In this document: positions 1-11,860 of the stretch, one piece after another
Layout of the letters: every line of letters starts with the position of its first letter
Numbering within the stretch: position 1 is the first letter of the stretch
Translations under genes and position numbers: made by a program
Notes under the pieces: model-generated
Told to the model about the DNA's origin: nothing
What the model saw: the letters and a program-made list of their open reading frames with translations, nothing else
Database searches by the model: none
NCBI RefSeq assembly: GCF_040954645.1
Contig: NC_092806.1
Coordinates: 114,310,458 to 114,374,457 of the forward strand
DNA from: Diabrotica undecimpunctata
Taxonomy: Eukaryota; Arthropoda; Insecta; Coleoptera; Chrysomelidae
DNA length: 64,000 nt
Direction: 5' to 3'

Positions 1-1944
1 TCCACTACGTGGTCATACTAGCAGTACCATCTATATTTCAATAGATGAACTTAGAAGTCAAAATGTTTTAGTTTCATGTATAGTTAGATTTTTTTTGGTA
101 TGATGGCGGTATTGTCACAACACGTAAATCATATGTTTGGAGTTCTTACAATTTTGACTGTTTTTTGATAAAAAAAAAATAGCAAAAATAATCACGGGTA
201 AGTTATTTATCATGGTACAATGAATACACAAGGTATGATATTGCGCATGACATTTGACAGCTGGCCCAGGAGTGTGACGTAGTTAAGATCGCCTGAACCA
301 CCTCGAACCCATCATTACAGCTTAACGTAGACATATTAATAAAAAAATATTGTTTGGTGATACAACTTATTTAATTGTTGTTTGTTGTGTATATAAGTAC
401 ACATTTGAACTTTCTTGAGATATTTACAAGTTCTTTCTTACTCATTATCTTACATATGTAAACTCAGTTCGCTATTCCCAGTCCTAACTGTCTAGTGAAT
501 TTAGTGATTATTTTTTTGCGAAGTTAGTTACTTTTTGACAGACTAAAAGTGGCTGGAAATTACTATACAACCAAGCACACGTACTCATAGCCAATATTTA
601 TAGTAAACAAACTAAATATTAAATAAAATAGAACTTTGCGAATTACCGACAATCAATATTTATTTATTTGCACCATATAATAAATAGTTATGTTAAATTA
701 TAACAACTAAAATATATTTTTTAAATAATATACTACCCAAAATTTGATGGTTTTAGTATACACTTCCACTATTTAGAATAATTCTTCTTTTTTTAAAGAA
801 AGAAGTCTGCAATAGTAGGATACTTGAGTTATTAATACTGAGAAGTAGGAATTGTTGTGTTGTAGGTTTCCGACAATGAATCTGTCAAAATATGCCCGAG
901 CCAAGCGAATGGAGTATAATGATTTCACCGATTCACTCCCGTACAAATTTCCAACGCGGAGCGCGCGCATAGAAGTATAACTTCAAAAATAAGAATTTAG
1001 AGAAAGTTTTACAACAAAATTATACTTTTATTTCTTTGTAATGCACAAAAAACATTATTAAAAGATCTTACTTTAAAAGTTACGTCATTCCAGAAAGATA
1101 TTAAAATACCAACTTATGTTTACATTATTCGGTTACCATGAGAAGTGTTTATACAAAACTAATTTTAAAATCGTATAAGTAAATAAACGTTCTATATCAT
1201 GATGTTAAACTAAGAATTAGTAGAAAAAAATGAATTTATGTATTATCCCAAATTTCGAAATTCGTTCACATTCAAAAAAATATAGTTACTTATTTAAGAA
1301 TATACTAAGAAGAATATCTTTTATAATTTTAGATAAAAATAAAACACTTCACTATTTTTTTAAGTTCATAAATATTCCTCGCTTGCTCAATAGAGAATAG
1401 AAATATGAAATTTGGTACAACCTGATTTATCCAACTGCTGGTGAAAAAAAGGATATGCTTTATTTCCTTTCACCCTTTAAGTATTTGATTGGATTAAACC
1501 ATTTATTAGGAGTCCATTTATACCATTAAGAAATATTGGCTGAATTTAGAATCCCATACTTATATTACTTCGGGTCAAATAAACATATTCAACAATCTCT
1601 AGCCTCACCGATAAGGGTCTAAAAATAAATATTTATCTGAATATATAGAAAGGAAAAGGATTTTTTCGACTTACCTCCATAAGAGACCACAAAAACAGAA
1701 TCACGTCTTAACGGTTTGACGTTTTAAGAGATAAAAGAAAGACGCTATATCTTTTCCGCTGAAAATCGAGACGAGTGACAAGTTACTGAACGTTCTCATC
1801 TAACGGATATATTTGGAATTACAGTAGAATCCTTGAGTTAATTAAAAGTACTTGGCAGATAGGTGGCGGGAGGAATTTTATTTTAAAAAAATTTAATCGA
1901 AATTATAATGAAATTTCTAAAACTTTTGAAACGGTTACAATCAT
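1..1944. other. AT-rich region without recognisable gene
   Basis: I see no convincing coding sequence on either strand. The longest open frames are short, of low complexity and without family resemblance. A stretch near 211-234 (a TGGTACAATGAATACAC core) resembles one near 31258-31280, so it may be part of a dispersed repeat. Confidence 0.5.
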
Positions 1945-3466
1945 ATTGGGCTGAGGTATTAAATCTTCCTTTCGTAGCTTCCGATTATATCTTTTAACTG
2001 TAACAATTTAATGAACCGTTCCATTGTTGCTGGATACAGTAAGAACGGAATTATCGTTCCACCTTGCAACTGATACTTCTGCCTTTTTGTCGAAAGCATG
2101 ATCAAACTCGCCCCTGTTATTATTTCCAAGCACTTTGCTACTTTGTAGAGGACATACTGGTAACCTATTGTCTCTCACGGTGCTAGTAAAGAAAATTCCT
2201 TTTTCACCTAAAATGTGGAATAGTGCATAATTTGAAAAGAAGTTATCGAAGAAAACTCTATGTTCTGAAGAGTTTTGCATTACATGTAGCAGATCCAAAA
2301 CTACTTGCGTCCCTAATGTGTACAGAGATTTCTGCCTTTCTGGATTTGCGCCACCATAAGGAATGAATTGGTATAGATATCCCTTTGAGCTACACAAGCA
2401 CCAGACCTTAAAGCCAAAGCGCACTGGTTTACCCTTCATAAACATTTTTGCAAAATGTCGGCCGAAATAAGGAACCATTTGTTCATCTTTAGACATATTA
2501 TGAGCAAATAGTCCAAACTGCAAATATCGTTCGTTCATCAGCAAAAATAATGAACGTATCTTGGCAAATTTATTATTTTTGTCTAAGTTATTATTATCGG
2601 AGACATGAAGATTTCTTTTTATGTCTCGGAAGGTGTTTCGACTCATGCACTTTCTCACGAGATCCACGCCTTTATCTGGGTCTTTTGACCAATACATATT
2701 ACACGCCGGAAGTGTATGATAACCGGTAACGATTAAAATACCAAAAAACTTCTGCAGTTGAGCTGGAGAGAGTTTGAAATCATATCTGTTGTTGTACCGG
2801 GCCTACGTCAGGCTGAATTCGAGTATCTTCTGGAATACAATATCGTCAAAAAATAAATAGAATATTTCAAATGGTGTTTTCCTAGCAAGTCTCAGCTTTA
2901 TTTCTTCCTTTTTATTAAATTCATTTTCTTCTGGAGAAGAGGAATAGTTTTCTGACGATTTAGACCACTCAGGTGTATATTGCATTTTCGTTGGGAACTT
3001 ACTTTTCTTTTCTTCCGCCTACTTGTAGATGGTTCCAATATGGATTCTGTGGGCGTCTTAGCCTCATCTCGAGACCTTGTGTGGATCTCGAATGTTCCAG
3101 CGATATCAGTCAAAGCTCCTTCCTCTATAAGAAGATTATCATCCAAATCCTCTTCATCAACTAAAGGAGGTAGGTATATAAATTGTATCTATCTCATCCC
3201 CTTCTTCTAAATCAGAATCATCCTCCAGTATAACTTGCAGTTCTTTCACTGAAAGAGGTCTCTTCATTTCATATTCGGACAATCTTAAAATAGAAGATCG
3301 TTTTAGAGTACGTATATGTAAATTTATTATCGTACATATCTGATAATAATATGTATATGGGATTATGTATATGGAATATTAACTGGTAATAATATTTATA
3401 TGGAATATGTATATGGGATTTAAAAAATACTAATAACAAATTTTACATACCCTCTAGACATCTTGA
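1945..3466 (-). pseudogene. piggyBac-like transposase, 3'-truncated remnant
   Basis: Read on the minus strand this is a piggyBac (PGBD-type) DDE transposase. The start codon lies near 3466 and is followed by a GTATGT donor. A short intron ends near 3285 and leads into an acidic N-terminal region (SVKELQVILEDDSD) typical of these proteins. The best-kept block is 2008-2697. It contains YWSKD, a first catalytic Asp context SKDEQMVPYFGRH and a second in VFFDNFFSNY. Frameshifts at about 2700-2810 and 2005 break the frame, and homology stops after IPQPNMI near 1945, before the third catalytic Asp and the cysteine-rich tail. It is therefore a dead, truncated copy. Terminal inverted repeats and TTAA target sites were not found. 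The family assignment is secure; the exact family member is not known. Confidence 0.85.
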
Positions 3467-4450
3467 GTCACGGTAAAAATACTGCAAAATTGTAAAAATA
3501 GCTACTAACGAGTAGACTCACTATTATTATACCACTTGAACTCACTATTATTATACCAAAGAAACCACTACACAGTTGGAAATAATAGCTAAGACTGAAA
3601 AAGTTTGTATTATTGTAGACTATCCAATATGGATAATAAATTCACGGATCGCGCCAAAATTTCATAAACGAAACAGTATCTTTAAGGCGTTATAAAATTT
3701 TATGAGTAGTCATATTTCAAATAATGTTTGGATAATATTATTCTACAATCTCTAATTGAACAAGGAGTGCTGGTTTGGTCTAATTTTAAATATCTTATGA
3801 TTTATTATGCGAGCTCAAACGACACCAACAGATACTAGTAAATTTGGAGTGTTTTGATTATTATTTCAAAAATTATACAACACATAATATGGACCATTAA
3901 GATAACAAACACGTCAATAAACTATTTATATAAAAGACCGATACATAAACTATAATATTCATCATATGAAAATGGCAGAAAAAATATTTAAAGAAATGTT
4001 TCGTTTTCCATAGTTTGGCCATTAATGGGTTTTAATAAAATGGCTGTTCCACCATATCCGTCTGCATGATCTGATCTATAAATTTTAAAGCAATTGTAAC
4101 CTTTTAACATTATAATAGTATTTTGATTTAAACCAGGTTTCTGAGGCCAATGCTATGGCAATTTAATTTTGATTACCAGATATTCTAGATTTACTTCATT
4201 AGTTACTGCTGAAGGACAGTTGCATTGCAGCAAATTTATATTTGTGTTTATGTCTGTGAATTTGAAGACTAGGTAAGGTTTACGTATATACTACCTAATT
4301 AATTGCGCTATTTCAGATTCTGATACATTGAAATTGTTTGTTTGTTTAATATTACTTATAATATTCAGAATTACTTCTAAAACTAAACTTATTGTTAAAT
4401 TTAATTCCTCTGATTGTGATTTTACTCCAATTGAGTTTTTTTAAATCTTC
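3467..4450. other. Non-coding AT-rich stretch with a short tandem duplication
   Basis: No gene is recognised. At about 3516-3559 the motif CTCACTATTATTATACCA occurs twice, separated by a few bases. Confidence 0.45.
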
Positions 4451-4454
4451 TTTG

Positions 4455-6030
4455 TCAACCATTTTCCATCCACTCCTGAATGTAGGTCTCTCCCAATTGC
4501 TTCCATCTTTCTCTATCTTGCGCCAATCTAATCCACTGTTTGCCTGCCACTGTTCTTATGTCATCTATAAGTACATCTTTTTTGAGGTCTTCCCATGCTT
4601 CTTGTTGTCGTCCTTGGTCTCCATTCTAGAATTCTCCGTGTCCACCTGTTGTCATTATCTCGGGCTACGTGACCTGCCCAGCGCCATTTCATTTTTGCAA
4701 TTTCTTCCACAATATTCCTAATCTTCGTTCTACGTCTTATCTCGGTGTTTCTAATCTTGTCTCTAAGTGATATTCCAAGCATGATTCGTTCCATTGCTCT
4801 TTGCGTTGTTTCTAATTTTTTAGCAGATTTTTTGGTAAGAGCTACTGTCTCCAAGCCGTAAGTACAAACTGGTAGTATGCATGTGTTATACACCTTTTTC
4901 TTTAAGTTTACAGGAATGGAGGTGTTTTTCAAGATATATGCTAATTTGCCGAAAGCACCCCATGCCAGTTGTGTTCTTCTTTTAATTTCAGCATCTTGAT
5001 TTGGTTTTCCTAGTTTGATAACATGACCTAGATATACATAATGTTCAACATTTTCTATGGTATGATTTTGTATTGTTATATTTGCCTGGTCTCGGCTCAG
5101 TATTTTTGTTTTGCTATAGTCCATTTTTAAGCCTACCGCTTCTGAAACTGCATTTAATTGTTGTAACATATCATTTAGTTCTTGGATATTATCGGCTTTT
5201 AAAACTATGTCATCCGCGAATCGCAAGTGGTTTAAGTATGATCCGTCGACGTTAATACCCTTATTGTTCCATTCTAGTTTCTTAAAAATGTCTTCTAGAG
5301 CAAGGGTAAATAGTTTGGGAGAGATGGTGTCTCCTTGTCTTACTCCCCGTTGTAGTCTTATGGGATTAGTTTTTGTGCTTTCGTCCAGCTCTATCTGCAT
5401 GGTGATATTTTCATATATGTTTTTAATTATGTTAGTGTATCTTGAATCTATACGTGCATTTTCTAGCACCGCCCATAATTCGATGGAATCGAATGCTTTA
5501 TGGAAATCGACGAACGCCATATGAATTGGAACATTATACTCGGTGCATTTTTCTATCAGTGTTCTTACGGTGTGCAAGTGGTCTTCTTCTTTTTAACATG
5601 CCATACACCAAAGTGCGTAGGCGACTATCTCATTGCTAGAATTGTGTTCTTGGCGGCGTGACACCAAGGCGGCAAGTGGTTCATGGTACTAAAATGTTTT
5701 CTGAATCCAGCCTGCTCGATAGGTTGATAGAAATCGAGTTTATGTGTTAGGCGGTTGGTTATGATTTTAGTTAGTAATTTATACAGATGTGAGAGCAAGG
5801 ATATTGGTCGGTAATTCTCGATGTTTGCTTTGTCTCCTATCTTGAATAGTAAAATGACTTCGGAGTTGTACCATTCTTGAGGAATCTGTCCTTCATCAAT
5901 TACATTATTAAATAAAATATTTAATACCTGTTCTATTTTTCTTCCACCGATTTTTCAACATTTCGACTGTAATTTTATCCTCTCCCGGACATTTATTCGG
6001 TTTTAGTTGATTTAGGGCCATTCTTATTTC
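4455..6030 (-). pseudogene. Non-LTR retrotransposon (LINE) reverse transcriptase, 5'-truncated
   Basis: Minus-strand LINE reverse transcriptase. Upstream (higher coordinates) the remnant shows LNQLKPNK and CPGEDKITVEML, the start of the RT domain. The longest open block, 4561-5577 (338 residues), carries AFVDFHKAFDS, the RT signature GVRQGDTISPKLFTLALE and the catalytic FADDIVL, followed by the YLGHVIKLG region and the KMKWRWAGHVARDNDNRW C-terminal block. Frameshifts occur near 4560 and 5580, and a 90-bp insertion lies at 5583-5672. The C-terminus can be followed in another frame to about 4455 (TVAGKQWIRLAQDRE). The same family recurs at 46557-54075 and 35403-35600. The endonuclease domain is absent. 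It is similar to the endonuclease-reverse transcriptases common in insect genomes; the clade was not determined. Confidence 0.85.
5583..5672 (-). mobile_element. 90-bp retroposed insert with target-site duplication
   Basis: This segment interrupts the LINE open frame between FSTMNHL and HTVRTLIEK. It is flanked by an 8-bp direct repeat, CAAGTGGT (5575-5582 and 5673-5680). On the minus strand it ends in GAAGAAG, the same 3' tail as several LINEs in the window. It is best explained as an extremely 5'-truncated LINE or SINE insertion. Confidence 0.6.
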
Positions 6031-6059
6031 ATTTTTTCTTTTTTTTTAATAATGTTGAC

Positions 6060-6770
6060 TATTAAAAATTCCCCAAGAGACAAAAAAGGAGTTTGGTTGT
6101 GTATTTCTTTTCTTGTAAGTTCAATTGAATCAGGACTAGTTAGTCTGTGCCTTTTGTTTGGATTTGAAGTTGAAGGTAAAGAAAACATGTAATTAGTAAA
6201 ATTATTTTTATACGATTTGGGTGGTAAATGCTGGTTCTGCGACTACTGAGGTTGAGAGGAATAAGACTGCATTGTGGTGTAAGGGATAAGTCCAGATTGA
6301 AGCCGTAAGGGGTAATTTGTCGGGGATGTTGGACTACTTTCCATGGGAGAGGCATTATCAGCGACTATGTTTGAGTATGTATTTTTTGGAACCTGTTTAT
6401 TTACATCAAGGATATTAATATTACAATCTTTTGTGGCGTAAGATCCCTGACACTTACTACATCTTGGTTTAATTCGACACTGACTTTCCAGGTGGCCAAA
6501 ACGGAGGCATTTTTAACATAATAATACTTTCTGTTTATACGGCTCTACTTCGTCGATAACCATATTCATGGAAATATATTTTGGTAAGATTTGTGATTTC
6601 AAAGTAACAATGCAAGACTTAGTGGATACATATTCTACTGTTTTACCTTCATCCGTAATTTTTTCTACCCTAAGATTTGTTCTTTTGACATTAGATACTT
6701 TAAAAGTGCAATGTTTTATCCTTATCTGTGTATAATTATATGTTTTTTCAAAGTTCCTGCTTCATTAAAT
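6060..6770 (-). pseudogene. Gag-like ORF1 of a non-LTR retrotransposon (CCHC zinc knuckles)
   Basis: On the minus strand a decayed ORF1 can be read. Its body includes RIKHCTFKVSNVKRTNLRVE. Two zinc-knuckle-like blocks follow: C-x-KCLRFGHLESQC, then CSKCQGSYATKDC. A stop codon (TAA) now lies inside the first knuckle. Downstream there is a Ser/Pro/Asn-rich tail, 6140-6355, with PPKSYKNNFTNYMF. Such CCHC-bearing ORF1 proteins bind LINE RNA in I-, R1- and Jockey-type elements. It lies 5' of the LINE reverse transcriptase at 4455-6030 on the same strand, but the two need not belong to one element. It is non-functional. Confidence 0.65.
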
Positions 6771-6827
6771 TGCTTAAAACAACTTGTTAAACTGTCTTTT
6801 CGGGCTGTTGTCTTCTGAGATTAGTTC

Positions 6828-6866
6828 TCGACGTTTCGCCAACACTAGGGGTTGGCATCTTCTGGA
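6828..6866 (-). ncRNA. Hammerhead-like motif, degenerate
   Basis: On the minus strand the order is CTC, CAGAAGATG, a hairpin GCCAAC/GTTGGC, then GAAACGTC followed by GAG. This matches the layout of a minimal type I hammerhead ribozyme: stem II hairpin, GAAA, a two-base-pair stem III ACGU, a GUC cleavage triplet, and a stem I formed by CTC/GAG. The strictly conserved CUGAUGA is replaced by a GAAGATG-like string, so self-cleavage is unlikely. The surrounding sequence (TTCTGAGATTAGTTCTCGAC) looks like a Penelope-type terminal repeat remnant. Confidence 0.4.
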
Positions 6867-7104
6867 GATGTTTCTGCTTTGCTCATAACCTGAAAATGAC
6901 GCTGCGTTGTACTACGGAGGCAATATTTATATTTCCCACTCGCCTCCCCTCCACTGGTTTCGGCATGAGGGGGCGTGTCGTCGTTTGTAGTAGCTCTTCT
7001 TTCTTCGTGTTTGGCGGGAAGGGTGTTTGTAGATTTTAATATTGGTATCCATGTCTTGTTAATTTTCAGTCCCTCTTCTATCCGATTAAAATTATTTGGG
7101 TGCT

Positions 7105-7990
7105 TATATCCGCTTCTATCCGAAGAGGTCCTGAAAAAAGCTCTTGAGGGTGAAACAGCTGGAATAAAGGTAAATGATAGGGATAGGGATAGGGATAAGG
7201 TAAATTAGATATGCGGACGACACTGTGATTTTAGCCGAAAACATTGAAGATCTTCAGAGACTGGTGACCAGAATAGCAGAGTATGGAAAAGAGTATGGTC
7301 TAACAATGAATGTCAAGAAGACGAAATTTATGAGAATATCGAAAACTCAAAGAAATAACGAGAGTCTTCTAATAAACGAAACCAACGTCGAACAAGTGGA
7401 CAAATATGCATACCTGGGAACAATAATTAACTCCACAAATGATTACAATCAGGAGATAAAAATAAGAATAGAAAAGGCTAGAGCAAATTTCAACAAAATG
7501 AGAAGAGTTCTATGTACCAGGGATTTAAAACTGGAACTAAGAGTTAGGTTGGCGAGGTGCTATGTTTTTTCGACCTTATTTTATGGAATGGAATCTTGGA
7601 CCTTGAATGCTACATCAACGAAAAAACTGGAATCATTTGAGCTGTGGGTGTACAGAAGAATTCTGAAAATATCATGGACAGAACACGTCACAAACAAAGA
7701 GGTTCTGAGAAGGATGAACAAAGAAATGGAAATTTTAAATTCAATAAAAACAAAAAAATTGGAATATCTCGGACATATTACACGTGGAGAGAAATACACC
7801 TTGCTCCAACTGATCATGCAGGGAAAGATCCAAGGAAAGAGAAGCATAGGGAGGCGTAGAATGTCATGGCTGCGCAACCTGAGAGAGTGGTACGGATGTA
7901 CATCAAATGAACTTTTCAGAGCAGCCGTCTCAAAAGTTCGAATAGCTATGATGATTGCCGACCTCCGCCGCGGAGATGGCACTTGAAGAA
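7105..7990 (+). pseudogene. LINE reverse transcriptase, 3' part
   Basis: Plus-strand C-terminal half of a LINE reverse transcriptase. The block PLLSEEVLKKALEGE at about 7110-7155 leads, through a short (GATAGG)n expansion and a frameshift near 7200, to RYADDTVILAENIEDL, which contains the catalytic ADD. The open frame 7225-7986 then shows YLGTIINSTNDYN, FYGMESWTLNA, LKISWTEHVTNKEVL and LEYLGHITRGEKY, and ends in ADLRRGDGT. The 3' end is a GAAGAAGA tail. The N-terminal RT and endonuclease domains are missing (5' truncation). Close relatives lie at 35090-35400, 37340-37821 and, on the minus strand, at the right window edge. Confidence 0.85.
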
Positions 7991-8640
7991 GAAGATATTT
8001 CCACCGCTTCCCGATACAACCGTGGGTACTACCCACGGGTCGAGTTGATACTTTTATTTAACATTGATTTCGCGCCCAGAACTACGTTCAAATTCGACGG
8101 TCGCTTCAAGAGTTGTTTCTGAGACAACAGTTCATTCTACACAAAAAGTGCTAATAAACATTTTTGTTCAAACTTGGCCACATTTTTTATTCGAAACAAT
8201 TTTTTCTACAGCGTGTAGATTCTTGGTAAATCGATTTTTTGCGTTTTTACTCTCCTACTAGGGGGTTTTAGGGGGAAGTCCAAGGATTCAAGTAGTAAAC
8301 TTTTTTGCTTCTTTTTGGGGTCCCAAAATTGATATTCTCGGCAAAATTCAGATTGTTCGTATGATTTTTAGGAGTCAAATCAGCATTTGCTAACCATGTC
8401 GAAAAGGAAGACGAAACAATAAGATGTACTGACGAAAAAAGTTATATTAATACATCAACTTCTAAGGAAGCTGTTTCAAGAGCAGATATGTCAAGTTGGC
8501 CATATTCTGTGGAAATGAATAAACTGTTGTATTTTTATGTTTTATTTTAAAATTGATCGATCAAGGGACCACCAATTTCATAAATAAGTGTACACATTAT
8601 TTACTTTAGAATTAAGTACTTTCTATTTTAACTATTAATA
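7991..8640. other. No gene seen
   Basis: AT-rich sequence between the LINE tail and the zinc-finger remnant. I see nothing supportable in it. Confidence 0.45.
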
Positions 8641-8649
8641 TCTAGTTGG

Positions 8650-9009
<360 letters not shown>

Positions 9010-9235
9010 CTATAAACTATAAACTGTAGAGCACGTCCTATGTGAATGTCCAGAGTTATCGTTAATACGAGAGTACGCGTTCGGCGAGTCCTGGCCAACA
9101 CCTGCCCACATAAGAGAGATGTCTCCTGGTGACTTGTCCACCTTCCTAGAAATGGCAGGATGGACAATGAGCTAAGGGTAACAGCTCCGTGGAAGGATGC
9201 ACAATGGGTCAATTGTGGCCTAAGTGCTGTGAAAC

Positions 9236-9238
<3 letters not shown>
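9010..9238 (+). mobile_element. LINE pol C-terminal fragment inserted in the zinc-finger array
   Basis: On the plus strand the frame reads TVEHVLCECPELSLIRE, then SWPTPAHIREMSPGDLSTF and LEMAGWTMS. This is the region after RNase H in pol proteins of I-, R1- and Jockey-type LINEs, with its CxC motif. It sits in the middle of a minus-strand finger array and interrupts a finger at each side (LKMHF at the right, [10 protein letters not shown] at the left), so it is an insertion. No clear target-site duplication was seen. Confidence 0.6.
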
Positions 9239-9750
<512 letters not shown>

Positions 9751-11255
9751 TTAGCACTTGTAAGGATTGTCTGCAGTGTGTATCCTTAAATGCTTTTTCA
9801 AACGTTGATCTCGAGTAAATTGCTTGGAACAAATTTCGCACTTGTAAGGCTTTTCGACAGTGTGTATTCTTAAATGATTTTTTAAATATTCATTTCGACG
9901 AAATTGCTTACAACAAATTTCGCACTTGTAAGGCTTTTCGCCAGTGTGTATATTTAAATGCTGTTTCAAATGTCCAATTTGACTAAATTGCTTAGAACAA
10001 ATTTCACACTTGTAAGGCTTTTCGCCAGTGTGTATCCTTAAATGTATTTTCAAATGTCCATTATGAACAAATTGCTTAAAACAAATTTCACACTTGTAAG
10101 GCTTTTCGCCAGTGTGTATCCTAAAATGCATTTTCAAATGTCCAATTTGACAAAATTGCTTAAAACAACTAGCGCACTTGTAAGGCTTTTCTCCAGTGTG
10201 TATCCTTAAATGCTTTTTCAAACGTTGATCTCGAGTAAATTGCTTGGAACAAATTTCACACTTGTAAGGCTTTTCGACAGTGTGTATTCTTAAATGTTTT
10301 TTTAAATATTCATTTCGACGAAATTGCTTACAACAAATTTCGCACTTGTAAGGCTTTTCTCCAGTGTGTATTCTTAAATGCTTCTTCAAAGTTCCTGATC
10401 GAGTAAATAGCCTAAAACAAATTTCACATTTGTACGGCTTTTCTCCAGTGTGTATTCTTAAATGCTTTTTCAAATATACAATTTGACTAAATCGCTTAGA
10501 ACAAGTTTCACACCTGTAAGGTTTTTCGCCGGTGTGGATTCTTAAATGCTCTTCCAAATGTACAATTTGACTAAATTGCTTAGAACAAATTTCGCACTTG
10601 TAAGGCTTTTCGCCATTGTGTATCCTTAAATGTTTTTTTAAAGTTCCTGCTTCACTAAATTGCTTAAAACAAATTTCGCACATGTAAGGCTTTTCCCCAG
10701 TGTGTATCCTTAAATGATTTTTTAAAGTTCCTGCTTGACTAAATTGTTTAAAACAAATTTCGCACTTGTAAGGCTTTTCGCCAGTGTGTATACTTAAATG
10801 CCTTTTCAAATGTCCAATTTGACTAAATTGCTTAAAACAAATTTCGCACTTGTAAGGCTTTTCGCCATTGTGTATCCTTAAATGATTTTTTAAAGTTCCT
10901 GCTTCACTAAATTGCTTAAAACAAATTTCGCACTTGTAAGGCTTTTCGCCAGTGTGTATACTTAAATGCTTATTCAAATGTCCAATTTGACTAAATTGCT
11001 TAGAACAAATTTCACACTTGTAAGGCTTTTCGCCAGTGTGTATCCTTAAATGTATTTTCAAATGTCCATTTTGACTAAATTGCTTAGAACAGACTTCACA
11101 CTTGTAAGTCATTCCAGTGTGCACTTTCAAATGCCTTTTTAAATTACCCAATGCTGTAAATTTCTTCAAAGATGTTTCACACTTGTACGAATTTTCCTGT
11201 ATATGTGTTACCAATGTTCTTTCGAATTTCGTTTTAATCTCGTTCTGACGTAAAC
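9751..11255 (-). CDS. C2H2 zinc-finger protein, finger exon (exon 2)
   Basis: The exon starts at an acceptor (TTTTATTTTAG before 11255) and runs to a stop at 9751. It encodes 17 tandem fingers of the form [28 protein letters not shown]; the first ([10 protein letters not shown]) has lost its second cysteine. The highly regular TGEKP linkers indicate a multi-finger DNA-binding transcription factor of the nucleus. The block [24 protein letters not shown] occurs once inside the array and starts again before the stop, showing recent internal duplication. The acceptor phase (T|GT) fits the first exon at 27752-28178, giving a predicted product of about 643 residues. The stop at 9751 falls inside a finger (YKC then stop) while fingers continue beyond it, so this allele is probably shortened. 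DNA target and partners are unknown. Confidence 0.8.
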
Positions 11256-11373
11256 CTAAAATAAAAATCACATTATAAAACTTTGTATGCAAAAAGTGAA
11301 GATCATAAACAAAATGCAACAACTCTAGAATAAATAAACAAAATAAAAACCAAACTATGAGAGAAGTTCAGGT

Positions 11374-11860
11374 GGATAACGAATTATATCATTTTATATA
11401 AGGCGGCGTATTCTGCACGTGCACTTTATCTCTAAAAGTTCATCTGTTAGTATTTTGTCGTCCAAACTATTGGATGCTACCTCGCGAAACCAGTGTTTCC
11501 ACGTATTTGTATACGTTATCTATTCTAATATGGGTTTGTTGTATCATTTTTTTGTGATGCTTATGATAACTCTAAGCTGATTCTGTTTGTTTTATGCGGT
11601 ACTTCAGCCCTCTTAGCTCATTTCCATCCAAATTACATTTTGCCACGTATTTGGTCGGATATATTTTCCTGGTGACAGTTATGTTCACAGCACATTACTA
11701 TTTAGCATGAGACTACACTAAATCCAACTGCCTACGTTTGCTGTGATTGGTCTTCATCGTCATCTGATTTGATTAATTTTTTGAAGTTATGTATGTATTT
11801 TTCTGTTTAATGCATCAATATTTAAAATATTTAAAAATGTGAAGGTATGCAGAAAATTGA
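11374..11860. repeat. Segment duplicated at 31380-31800
   Basis: Blocks shared with 31380-31800 in the same orientation include GCGTATTCTGC, CTCTAAAAGTT/CTCCAAAAGTT, GGGTTTGTTGTAT/GGGTTTGCTGTAA and CAGTTATGTTCACAGCACA/CAGTTATGTTTACAGCACA. It lies just upstream of the finger exon, inside the intron. A short piece (about 11700-11755) also has an inverted copy at 23830-23885. Confidence 0.6.

Noticed and set aside
3900..4450. Short open frames opposite the LINE and 3' of it
   Set aside because: They are antisense shadows of the LINE or low-complexity frames.
7171..7201. (GATAGG)n as a telomere-like repeat
   Set aside because: Only about four units, inside a LINE frame. It is best seen as local slippage.
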